A stretch of DNA of 5,610 nucleotides from Gammaproteobacteria bacterium. GTDB lineage: Bacteria > Pseudomonadota > Gammaproteobacteria > SZUA-229. Both the position numbers and the translations under genes were made by a program. The notes under the pieces were generated by a model, which saw nothing but the letters and a program-made list of their open reading frames with translations, did no database searches and was not told where the DNA came from. Positions 1-5,610 of the stretch are shown here, piece after piece. Location: assembly GCA_015484935.1 (NCBI GenBank), contig WFUQ01000171.1, forward strand, positions 1 through 5,610, in the 5' to 3' direction. Position 1 is the first letter of the stretch. The number at the start of each line of letters is the position of its first letter.

Positions 1-596
1 TCCGATACGCCCAGTTTGTTTTTGATGCTGGTGGTGTGATGTCCGACGGTCTTCGGGCTGAGGTTCAACAGTTCTGCGATATCGTTGACACTTTTGCTGT
101 CGGCCAGTAACAGGAAGACTTCGAACTCACGCGGCGATAGTTCAGACAGTGGATCACTCTCGGTGGAAGATCGTGATTTGACCAGATAGGGCATCAGTTC
201 CTGACCGACATAGACCGTCCCGGTCGCCACCTGTCGTACTGCTTCGATCATCACCTGCGAAGCACTGCGTTTCGAGATGTAACCCAACACACCCATATCG
301 AGTGCACGCGTCAGAAAGACCTCGTTCTCATAGACACTGAACACCAGTATCTTAGCGCTACTGTCTTTTGCGAGTATGCGACGACTGGCTTCCAGACCGC
401 CCATGCCTGGCATGGAGAGATCCATCACCAGGACATCCGGCATGTGTTCGAAAAATACCTGATACGCAGATTCGCCATCACTCGCTTCTGCGATGACGGA
501 AATACCCGAAGTGGCTTCGAGCAGGCGACTGTAACCTGCGCGCACGACTTCATGGTCGTCTACCAGTAATACACTGATGTTGTCTGTCTCATTCAT
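1..596 (-). CDS. NarL/LuxR-family response regulator, 3' end cut by window edge
   Basis: Cytoplasmic DNA-binding response regulator that should receive phosphate from the adjacent kinase. I read 198 codons from ATG at 596; the last few residues lie outside the window. The receiver domain (about residues 7-122) shows the acidic pair D13-D14, phosphoacceptor D59 in VMDLSMPG, S87 and K109, so all catalytic positions are intact. A linker leads to a LuxR-type helix-turn-helix from about residue 150: LSPRE at 153-157, and the recognition-helix segment SPKTVGHHTTSIKNKLGV at about 180-197. This layout matches the NarL/UvrY/UhpA class, which usually runs to about 210-220 residues, so roughly 10-20 are missing. 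The start overlaps the kinase stop by 8 bases (ATGAATGA) and has no good Shine-Dalgarno, which suggests translational coupling. Family assignment is firm; the target genes are unknown. Confidence 0.95.
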   Translation of the reverse strand, partial: MNETDNISVLLVDDHEVVRAGYSRLLEATSGISVIAEASDGESAYQVFFEHMPDVLVMDLSMPGMGGLEASRRILAKDSSAKILVFSVYENEVFLTRALDMGVLGYISKRSASQVMIEAVRQVATGTVYVGQELMPYLVKSRSSTESDPLSELSPREFEVFLLLADSKSVNDIAELLNLSPKTVGHHTTSIKNKLGVS

Positions 597-1992
597 GATG
601 TTCTGTCTTTGCCATCTGTTCGATAGTCAGGCGGATGTGCATACCCTTGTCGGGAGCAGAGTTTATCTCGAAGTGGCCACCGATCGCATCGGCGCGTTCT
701 CTCATGCCGATGAGACCCAGCCCGGAGAGTCGTGTGTCGAGATCGACTCCGACACCGTCATCGTCGATACTGAGGGTCAATACCCGGCCATCATTATGCA
801 GGGCGATAATCACCTCATTCGAGTTGGCATGTTTGGAGATGTTGGTCAGGCATTCCTGAACGACACGGTAGAGCGTGATGTTGGTGCGTTCACCGAGGTC
901 GAGTAATTCACCTGACTGTTCGAATGTGCACCGTGTTTCCGGGTGTCTGGCAGACCATGCATCGACCTCGTCTTTCAGCGCTTCTATCAGGCCGAGGTTG
1001 TCGAGTATGCTGGGACGCAAGCGATGCATCATCGAATGCACCACATCGTAGACGTGTGAAGAAACATCCATGATGGCGACAGCACTGGTCTCTATTTTTT
1101 TATCGGTGTCGTGAGACAGGTCGCGTATGAGTTCCGCGTCGGCCTGGATCGCAGTCAGGCATTGCCCCAGCTCATCGTGGAGTTCACGCGCCATGTGTTT
1201 CCGTTCTTCCTCCTGCACCTCCAGAGAGGTGTGTATCAGCTGACGATTCTCGGCCAGAAGTTTTCGCGAGCGAGACTCTTCCTGCTCGAGTTGTCGGGTC
1301 CGGCTGGAGACTTCAGTGACCATGCGATTGAAAGCGGCTGCCGTCGTCGCCACCTCATCATTGGTGTCCGTGGGTAACGTGACAGAGTAGTTGCCCATCT
1401 CGACCTGGGTGGCGGCGTTGGATAACATACCGAGACGCCGGGTGAACCCAAGCCCGATGAGAACAGTAGCGACGACTGTCAGGATGATCTCGATACTGGC
1501 GATGGTGATGCCGCGGGTGCGGGATTTGTTTATCGCATCTTCCATATTCGACAGGGAGAAGCCGGTGAGGACTCTGCCCATAGGTTGTCCGGCAACCTTG
1601 ATATCTTCTGCGATATCGAACACGCCATCAGTCACCTGTGCAGGATGTGAGTCGATAGTCGGTCTGGCTTTGGGCGAGGCTTTGCCGTGTGCAGTGACCG
1701 TATTGCCATCCCGATCGATGACCACGATATAGGACAACTCCTTGTAGTTGATGATGTTGCTGAGATAGTCGTCCAGTGACGCATAATCGACCGCGACCAT
1801 GTAGCTACCGAGAGTATTGGCGATCTGCTGGATCATGCTGCTTGCAGTATCTCTCAGACGATCAGTGTGGGTCGTCTGGATGATGGAGATATTATTCCAG
1901 ACCAGCAGAGAGAGCATGATGACTTCGATAGAGACCACGCTCGCTATCAGACGAAATCGCAGAGAACGCAGCAGTGAAGTGGAACGATACAT
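589..1992 (-). CDS. Membrane sensor histidine kinase, NarX/UhpB-like (HisKA_3 type)
   Basis: Inner-membrane kinase of 467 residues. Domains in order: transmembrane helix 1 at about 14-33; periplasmic loop at about 36-160 with a PAS/Cache-like strand pattern (YIVVIDRDGNTV at 89-100); transmembrane helix 2 at about 162-183; HAMP at about 183-236; a Glu/Arg-rich coiled coil to about 262; HisKA_3 dimerisation domain with phosphoacceptor H272 in ARELHDELGQ; the LRPSILDNLGL motif at 325-335 typical of this class; and a HATPase_c domain with N384 (N box), DDDGVGVD at 410-417 (G1) and GLGLIGMRERA at 424-434 (G2). No key residue is missing. ATG at 1992 shares one base with the stop of the upstream binding-protein gene (TGATG), with no clear Shine-Dalgarno, so re-initiation is likely. 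The partner is the overlapping NarL-type regulator. The signal may come through the neighbouring PhnD-like protein, through the periplasmic loop, or both; the ligand is unknown. Confidence 0.96.
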   Translation of the reverse strand: MYRSTSLLRSLRFRLIASVVSIEVIMLSLLVWNNISIIQTTHTDRLRDTASSMIQQIANTLGSYMVAVDYASLDDYLSNIINYKELSYIVVIDRDGNTVTAHGKASPKARPTIDSHPAQVTDGVFDIAEDIKVAGQPMGRVLTGFSLSNMEDAINKSRTRGITIASIEIILTVVATVLIGLGFTRRLGMLSNAATQVEMGNYSVTLPTDTNDEVATTAAAFNRMVTEVSSRTRQLEQEESRSRKLLAENRQLIHTSLEVQEEERKHMARELHDELGQCLTAIQADAELIRDLSHDTDKKIETSAVAIMDVSSHVYDVVHSMMHRLRPSILDNLGLIEALKDEVDAWSARHPETRCTFEQSGELLDLGERTNITLYRVVQECLTNISKHANSNEVIIALHNDGRVLTLSIDDDGVGVDLDTRLSGLGLIGMRERADAIGGHFEINSAPDKGMHIRLTIEQMAKTEHHE

Positions 1993-2876
1993 CAGGGGCG
2001 GACGGGTAATAGTTCGCGCATGCGTTCGTATTCATCAGGGCTGGCTTTCTTGAACCCTGAGAAACTGTTGTGACGCAGCGCTGCGATACCGGCAGGTGTA
2101 GAGTTCATATCCAATAACAGTTGCGTGATCTGTGTGGCGCACTGTTCGGTTATAACCGGACTGACGCTGATCGGTATATGCGGTGTGCTTTCGGTCTTTG
2201 CGATGACCCGCATGTTATCGCGGACTTTGGCATCGGCGGCTCTGTAAGGTGGTGACATCAAAGCCGATGCATCGGTAACGCCATGGTAAGAAGATAACAA
2301 TGAGGCATTGTGTGAGGGTGTGCTCACCATAGTGATATCTCTGTCAGGGTCGATGCCGGAATCGGTCAGGAGCTTTCTTACCAGTAACGTCGCCAGACCT
2401 GCAGGATGTACCGTCGCCAGCTTTTTACCCGACAGATCATCCAGTGTTTCTATAGTACTGTTTCGTGGTACCACGACTACGGCCCACATGCCGGGTGAAT
2501 CGACACTGACGATCAGACGATAACCTGCTTTGCTACTTGCACCGGGGTAGAAGTGTGGCGCAGTGAAAAGGATGTCGTAGCGCCTGTCTTCATTAGTGCG
2601 TCTGGCGAACTCGGCGAAGTTGGGTGCGGTCTCTATCCGCACTGGAACGTGGAGATGGCTGGACAGATAATGCATGATCGGCGAGAACTGCGTGACCAGT
2701 TGTTCTGCACTGACAAATGGCAGCACGCCGAAGATGATCGGGCTGGCATCGCTACAGGCTGGTCTTTCTGTTGCGTGTGAGGTCGGCGAGTACAGGAGTT
2801 CGAAGCACAGAAAGATAACAGGCAATAGTTGTCTGATCGGGTTTACGGTTTGACAGGCAGCTTGTGACGATCGCAT
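1992..2876 (-). CDS. PhnD-like periplasmic substrate-binding protein
   Basis: Exported solute-binding protein of the phosphate/phosphonate (PhnD/PtxB-like) family. The frame can be extended to a GTG at 2951, but I chose ATG at 2876 (294 residues) because it opens a good signal peptide: a basic N-terminus, hydrophobic core LLPVIFLCFELLYS at 17-30, and probable cleavage after SHA at 33-35. Family features are GVLPF at 50-54, SPIMHYLSSHL at 65-75, YDILFTAPHFYPGA at 100-113, and DDLSGKKLATVHPAGLAT at 146-163. Mature cysteines are C41 and C246 only, so a disulfide is possible. There is no ABC permease or ATPase gene next to it. Instead it overlaps the kinase gene by one base, which points to a sensory rather than a transport role. 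Known precedent: AioX, a PhnD-family arsenite-binding protein, works with the kinase AioS. The ligand here cannot be read from sequence; phosphate, phosphonate, phosphite or another oxyanion are guesses. Confidence 0.85.
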   Translation of the reverse strand: MRSSQAACQTVNPIRQLLPVIFLCFELLYSPTSHATERPACSDASPIIFGVLPFVSAEQLVTQFSPIMHYLSSHLHVPVRIETAPNFAEFARRTNEDRRYDILFTAPHFYPGASSKAGYRLIVSVDSPGMWAVVVVPRNSTIETLDDLSGKKLATVHPAGLATLLVRKLLTDSGIDPDRDITMVSTPSHNASLLSSYHGVTDASALMSPPYRAADAKVRDNMRVIAKTESTPHIPISVSPVITEQCATQITQLLLDMNSTPAGIAALRHNSFSGFKKASPDEYERMRELLPVRP

Positions 2877-2968
2877 GATTTCTACAGGACAGTATAGATG
2901 TAGACAAGAGTATACGGTATTGCAGGTCGGTTCTGTATGCCCGGGATCCACACTATCGTAGATTCCAT
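2877..2968 (-). promoter_or_regulatory. Probable promoter/leader region of the sensory operon
   Basis: This stretch lies between the upstream terminator and the preferred ATG at 2876, so it should contain the promoter of the three-gene operon. On the minus strand it holds two TATACT hexamers, each matching the -10 consensus at 5 of 6 positions, but neither has a convincing -35 box at normal spacing. The promoter may therefore be activator-dependent or use another sigma factor. The ribosome binding site before 2876 is weak (GTAGAAAT). No copy of the TAGGGAA dyad found upstream of the phosphatase gene is present here. Confidence 0.3.
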
Positions 2969-3016
2969 AAAAAAGGGGCGACCGATTGGCCGCCCCTGAA
3001 ATGTCACTCGATAGTG
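2951..3016. repeat. 8-bp inverted repeat bracketing the terminator
   Basis: CACTATCG at 2951-2958 is the exact reverse complement of CGATAGTG at 3009-3016, so the terminator hairpin sits inside a wider inverted repeat. The distal arm itself lies in a near-palindrome, CACTCGATAGTG at 3005-3016. A read-through transcript could close this outer stem; a correctly terminated one would lack the second arm. Eight base pairs 50 bases apart can occur by chance. Confidence 0.35.
2969..2997 (-). terminator. Rho-independent terminator of the metallophosphatase gene
   Basis: Read on the minus strand, AGGGGCG pairs with CGCCCCT (7 bp). The stem continues inward with a G-U pair and two G-C pairs around an AATC loop, giving about 10 bp, and a run of six or more T follows. 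It starts 28 bases past the phosphatase stop at 3026. The polarity of the T-run shows that it serves minus-strand transcription, separating the phosphatase unit from the sensory operon. Confidence 0.9.
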
Positions 3017-3025
3017 AGTTTATTG

Positions 3026-5230
3026 TTATTTAGCGATGCGACCACTGAAGAACGACGGGCCAGCACCGAATGGTGGTTGAACCAGTGTTGGATCAGGAGT
3101 GTTATCTGGCTGCTTGATCTGCAGGTCAGAATCCTGAGCCGGATTGCCAGCGACAGTCGAATCGACTGTGGTCAGTCGACCCTGACCAGTGCCGAACTGT
3201 GCTTCTGTCACCGTTCTGCCGGGCAGGCTGTCAAGATAACGACGTAGCGCATGTACAGGATGCAGGAAGTTGTCAGGTGCGACCTGTTTGACGTTAGGGC
3301 CGGTGATGATAGCTGTGCTGTTCACCGGGTCAGCCAGTGTGATGGTGCTGGTGTAATCATCGGCATCACTCAACTGGAAGAACTTGTGGTTAGCACCGCC
3401 GCCGGTACGACAGACTTCATCCAGAGGATTGCCGTGACCATAGCAGGAAGCGAATACATAACGCTTGCCCGGATCAAGTGGAGCACCACCGATCTTGGTT
3501 TCGACGATACGCGTACCGGAACTGCTGAACGGTCTGTTCTTCAGGTCGATCTTCTGTTCCATATTGGCGAGACCGAGATACCAGCCACCGCGTTGCATGA
3601 ACACATTGCGATCGAACACCGCACCCAGGATCGTGTTCAGGCTGCTCTCGATAGACTGACCGGAGAAATCGGCGATGTTCACCGCAGGTGCGATCGGGAA
3701 CCATGTGTACAGGTCGCGCAAGGTGATCGCACCACCCGGCAGAACGGCATTACCGAAACGGAAGCCGTTCGCCATGGAGATATCGACGCCGTTTTCCCAA
3801 CCGGGGACATTGGCTACATCAGGTACACTATTGGCCACATTGAGGATGGCATCAGCGAGGAAGTTGTTGAGTGTGTCTTCAAGAACGGTATGACGTAACA
3901 ACAGGGTGTCGGTATAACCGACGATGGTATCGAGATCATCGACCAGTTGCAGGCCTTTCACTGCAGGGTTGAGGAAACCACCCGGCAGGAAGGTATGGCG
4001 TTTGACTATACCGTCTTCACCGGCGATGAAATCTTCTTCCATGGCAGCGACCAGTTGTGCCATAGCGGGATCAGGTGTCACTGACTCATCGACTGGAATC
4101 GCTTCCCAGTTGAAATCTTCTATTCGACCGTGTTCTATCTCCAGATCGAGACGACCGACATACATATCACGATTGGTCTCGACGACGATAGCGGCACCTT
4201 TGCGCAGCATATGACGTTGACGATGTGTCAGTTCTGCTCCAGGTGTGGTGCGGACGACTTTGTTTTTCCGTACCAGTAATGCGCCCAGTGTCACTTCATG
4301 AGTATGCGCGGAATACATCACGTCGATATCTTTGAAGCTCTGTGCGATCTTGATGTTCTGGGACAGGCCGAGTTCGGACTGTACTACGATCAGCTCCGCA
4401 CCCAGACTTTTTACTTTCGCGATCAGACCGGGTAGTTCCTGTACACCCTGAGTGAAACGAAAACCGATGTTAAATGCATCCGCCTGTTGGGGTACGATCG
4501 ATGCTGTGATACCGATGACAGCGATCGACACACCATTACGATTCAACATCTTGAACGGAGGCAGTACCGGTTTCCCTTGCGCTTGTGGGGGTAGTGGTGC
4601 TGCGTTATAGAGATTGGCTGCTACCGCAGTGAAATTGGCTTTGATCACGCCTTTACCTGCCGGTGTCGGGAATGGTGCTGTCGCCGTGATCTCATCACAG
4701 GTATAGCCACTGGCTGCATCGGTCAATCCGGCGATGACAGGTACATCATCACAACTGACATAACCGGTCATCGTGCGCAGGTTGCCGGGGATAGTCGGCT
4801 TGGGGCCGAAGCTGGTGAAACGATTACGGAACACTGCACCGCCATAACCGAAGTCCCAGTTGCCCGGGGTGTAGACATCGATACCGAAAGCATTCATCGG
4901 TACCATCATGGCATCGCCGACTGTGAACATCGCTTCAGCGCTGCCGTGAGTCAGGTCACCGGTAGAGAGCAGGACTGCTTCCGGGTTATCTGACCGGATA
5001 CCATCGACCACGGTTTTAAGTCGTGCCAGACCGCCTGCGCTGTCAGCTTCATATTCGCTGCCATCAGGGTTTTTCATCAGTGCGGCATGAGGCACCAGGG
5101 TGCCGTGAAGGTCACCCATCTCAATCAGGGTGACGACACTGTCAGAGGCGAGTGCCTGCGAGCCCAGTGTGCTGATCGCCATCGCGACAGATAACAGGGT
5201 TTTACCACCTGTAAATAGTTTGTGTTTCAT
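3026..5230 (-). CDS. Exported metallophosphatase, 5'-nucleotidase/SoxB superfamily, atypical active site
   Basis: A 734-residue protein of the UshA-like superfamily: N-terminal calcineurin-type metallophosphatase domain and C-terminal 5'-nucleotidase domain. The signal peptide is residues 1-29, with cleavage near QALA. Metal-site motifs are D40-H42 (DLHG), GGLARL at 66-71, D92 (GDLTHGS), N124 (GNWDFGYG at 123-130) and H309/H311 (AHTH). Two positions deviate: W125 replaces the catalytic His of GNHE, and E286 (SELG) replaces a usual metal-ligand His. The C-domain shows NNFLADAIL at 455-463, NGFRFGNAVLPGG at 488-500 and FSGQSIE at 522-528. From memory, SoxB proteins also carry W in the GNHE-like motif and a GFRWG-type segment, so this may be a SoxB-like branch, yet no sox genes are visible. 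Cysteine pairs C160/C178 and C596/C607 suggest disulfides. Residues from about 690 form a Pro/Asp-rich tail. It is monocistronic, with its own ribosome site and terminator. The superfamily is firm; substrate and activity are open. Confidence 0.87.
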   Translation of the reverse strand: MKHKLFTGGKTLLSVAMAISTLGSQALASDSVVTLIEMGDLHGTLVPHAALMKNPDGSEYEADSAGGLARLKTVVDGIRSDNPEAVLLSTGDLTHGSAEAMFTVGDAMMVPMNAFGIDVYTPGNWDFGYGGAVFRNRFTSFGPKPTIPGNLRTMTGYVSCDDVPVIAGLTDAASGYTCDEITATAPFPTPAGKGVIKANFTAVAANLYNAAPLPPQAQGKPVLPPFKMLNRNGVSIAVIGITASIVPQQADAFNIGFRFTQGVQELPGLIAKVKSLGAELIVVQSELGLSQNIKIAQSFKDIDVMYSAHTHEVTLGALLVRKNKVVRTTPGAELTHRQRHMLRKGAAIVVETNRDMYVGRLDLEIEHGRIEDFNWEAIPVDESVTPDPAMAQLVAAMEEDFIAGEDGIVKRHTFLPGGFLNPAVKGLQLVDDLDTIVGYTDTLLLRHTVLEDTLNNFLADAILNVANSVPDVANVPGWENGVDISMANGFRFGNAVLPGGAITLRDLYTWFPIAPAVNIADFSGQSIESSLNTILGAVFDRNVFMQRGGWYLGLANMEQKIDLKNRPFSSSGTRIVETKIGGAPLDPGKRYVFASCYGHGNPLDEVCRTGGGANHKFFQLSDADDYTSTITLADPVNSTAIITGPNVKQVAPDNFLHPVHALRRYLDSLPGRTVTEAQFGTGQGRLTTVDSTVAGNPAQDSDLQIKQPDNTPDPTLVQPPFGAGPSFFSGRIAK

Positions 5231-5235
5231 TTTTA

Positions 5236-5240
5236 TCTCC
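5236..5240 (-). promoter_or_regulatory. Ribosome binding site of the metallophosphatase gene
   Basis: On the minus strand, GGAGA is followed by TAAAA and then the ATG at 5230. That is a good Shine-Dalgarno at 5-base spacing, and together with the signal peptide beginning MKHK it fixes the start codon. Confidence 0.85.
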
Positions 5241-5246
5241 GTTGTT

Positions 5247-5269
5247 CGTCATCCTGATCGTCGATGACG
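5247..5269. repeat. 7-bp inverted repeat in the phosphatase leader
   Basis: CGTCATC at 5247-5253 is a perfect inverted repeat of GATGACG at 5263-5269, with a 9-base loop. It ends about 7 bases upstream of the ribosome binding site on the transcribed strand. It could be an mRNA hairpin that modulates translation or stability, or a DNA operator overlapping the start of transcription. No T-run follows, so it is not a terminator. Confidence 0.5.
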
Positions 5270-5280
5270 GCAGGAGGGCG

Positions 5281-5308
5281 AGGTTAGTAATGTGGAGAAA
5301 ATGGTAAA
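5281..5308 (-). promoter_or_regulatory. Tentative promoter of the metallophosphatase gene
   Basis: On the minus strand, TTTACC (5308-5303) resembles a -35 box, and TAACCT (5286-5281), 16 bases on, is a weak -10 box. Transcription would begin near 5274, placing the 17-bp palindrome centre about 63 bases upstream. That is a usual location for an activator site. Both hexamers match poorly, so this is a guess driven partly by position. Confidence 0.25.
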
Positions 5309-5328
5309 GCCAGCGCGCAGGGGGAGAT

Positions 5329-5345
5329 ATAGGGAATTTCCCTAT
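5329..5345. promoter_or_regulatory. Perfect 17-bp palindrome, candidate operator
   Basis: ATAGGGAA-T-TTCCCTAT has 8-bp arms around a single central base with no mismatch. It sits about 100 bases upstream of the phosphatase start codon. A further half-site TAGGGCA starts at 5352, 22 bases after the TAGGGAA at 5330, about two helical turns away. Another AGGG lies at 5377-5380 within AATAAGGG. The dyad form fits a dimeric helix-turn-helix protein, including NarL-type regulators. Which protein binds it is not shown by the sequence. Confidence 0.6.
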
Positions 5346-5362
5346 TGAAGCTAGGGCAGGAA

Positions 5363-5386
5363 CTTATTAGAAAATAAGGGTTTTCT
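5363..5386. repeat. Two overlapping, mutually exclusive AT-rich inverted repeats
   Basis: CTTATT/AATAAG (arms 5363-5368 and 5373-5378, loop of 4) overlaps AGAAAA/TTTTCT (arms 5369-5374 and 5381-5386, loop of 6). They share bases 5369-5378, so in RNA only one could form at a time. They lie 20-43 bases past the stop of the 5406-5610 gene. They are weak (6 bp, mostly A-T) and do not make a convincing terminator, although they may stand in for one or form part of the upstream regulatory region. Confidence 0.35.
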
Positions 5387-5405
5387 GATTCTGGACGCGG
5401 TCTGG

Positions 5406-5610
5406 TTACCAGCTTTCGGCTGATGCCTGTTCCCAGTCGGCCTTCCAGTCGTCAGGCAGGTTGTCGCAACCCAGCAGACAGCAGGAATCGATGACCGGAT
5501 ACAGCTCTGCATAGTTGGCGATCTGGGTGCCGTTGACCCGTCGGTTGATATGACGGGGTCTCAGTTCTTCGAGAGTCGTGAGTCCGCTGGCGCCGAGTAG
5601 CTCGGTCAGA
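5406..5610 (-). CDS. C-terminal fragment, FMN-binding glutamate-synthase-like protein
   Basis: An open frame of 67 codons enters from the right edge and ends with TAA at 5408-5406; its start is outside the window. The fragment contains GLTTLEELRPRHINRRVNGT (fragment residues 9-28), YAELYP at 33-38, and a tail with LPDDWKADWEQA at 51-62. This pattern, a 'LxELxPxHIxRR' segment then 'YxELYP' and a final 'W..DW..A', is what I recall from the end of single-polypeptide FMN-binding glutamate synthase family proteins, relatives of the GltB synthase domain that are usually about 500 residues long. An unusual Cys cluster (CCLLGC, fragment 43-48) lies before the tail. No catalytic residue is in view, so the enzyme activity is inferred from family resemblance only. 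It points the same way as the phosphatase gene, 175 bases upstream of it, and is probably a separate unit. Confidence 0.65.
   Translation of the reverse strand, partial: LTELLGASGLTTLEELRPRHINRRVNGTQIANYAELYPVIDSCCLLGCDNLPDDWKADWEQASAESW

Noticed and set aside
577..906. 109-codon plus-strand frame across the kinase/regulator junction
   Set aside because: It is antisense to the conserved HATPase region of the kinase and the start of the regulator. Its product has no recognisable features.
1391..1732. 113-codon plus-strand frame within the kinase gene
   Set aside because: It is a shadow of the kinase's second transmembrane and HAMP coding region and has no independent support.
2877..2951. GTG-initiated 25-residue N-terminal extension of the PhnD-like protein
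   Set aside because: The extension has no good ribosome site, would bury the signal peptide behind a Cys-rich leader, and occupies the expected promoter region.
3251..3898. 215-codon open frame on the plus strand
   Set aside because: It lies wholly antisense to the metallophosphatase gene, whose frame has a signal peptide and recognisable domains. The translated plus-strand product shows no domain or export signal, and there is no convincing ribosome site.
3026..5230. Assignment of the phosphatase as true SoxB
   Set aside because: It shares only a few motif features that I recall. No soxXYZA or soxCD genes are visible, and the GNWD motif keeps Asn, so a specific SoxB call is not justified.
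5363..5386. Intrinsic terminator for the glutamate-synthase-like gene
   Set aside because: The stems are short, almost all A-T, and not followed by a clean T-run on the minus strand.

Overview
The window is a compact bacterial chromosome segment. All five recognisable genes lie on the minus strand, so reading order runs from high to low coordinates. The organism is Gram-negative: there are two Sec-type exported proteins, a two-transmembrane sensor kinase with a periplasmic loop, and a NarL-type regulator. Base composition is roughly balanced, and the protein families suggest a (gamma)proteobacterium. The species cannot be named from this sequence. No rRNA, tRNA, CRISPR array, insertion sequence or phage gene is visible.

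Layout from the right edge. (1) 5406-5610 is the last 67 codons of a protein resembling the C-terminal tail of FMN-binding glutamate-synthase-like enzymes. (2) 5231-5405 is a 175-base intergenic region. It is dense in symmetrical sequence: an interrupted AT-rich inverted repeat, a perfect 17-bp palindrome (ATAGGGAA-T-TTCCCTAT) with extra AGGG half-sites about two helical turns away, and a leader hairpin next to a good ribosome binding site. (3) 3026-5230 encodes a large exported metallophosphatase of the UshA/5'-nucleotidase/SoxB superfamily. Its active site is altered: GNWD where GNHE is usual, and SELG where a metal-binding His is usual. (4) 2969-2997 is a strong intrinsic terminator closing that gene. 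(5) 1-2951 is a three-gene sensory operon: a PhnD-like periplasmic binding protein, a HisKA_3 sensor histidine kinase and a NarL/LuxR-type response regulator cut by the left edge. The three genes overlap by 1 and 8 bases, so they are almost certainly co-transcribed and translationally coupled.

Working model, which is inference: the PhnD-like protein binds a small ligand, possibly an oxyanion, in the periplasm and presents it to the kinase. The kinase phosphorylates Asp59 of the regulator, and the regulator binds a dyad-symmetric operator. The only strong dyad in the window lies upstream of the phosphatase gene, so that gene is a natural candidate target, but nothing in the sequence proves the link. 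The most interesting points are the non-canonical phosphatase active site, the PhnD/NarL-type three-component architecture, and the palindrome array.
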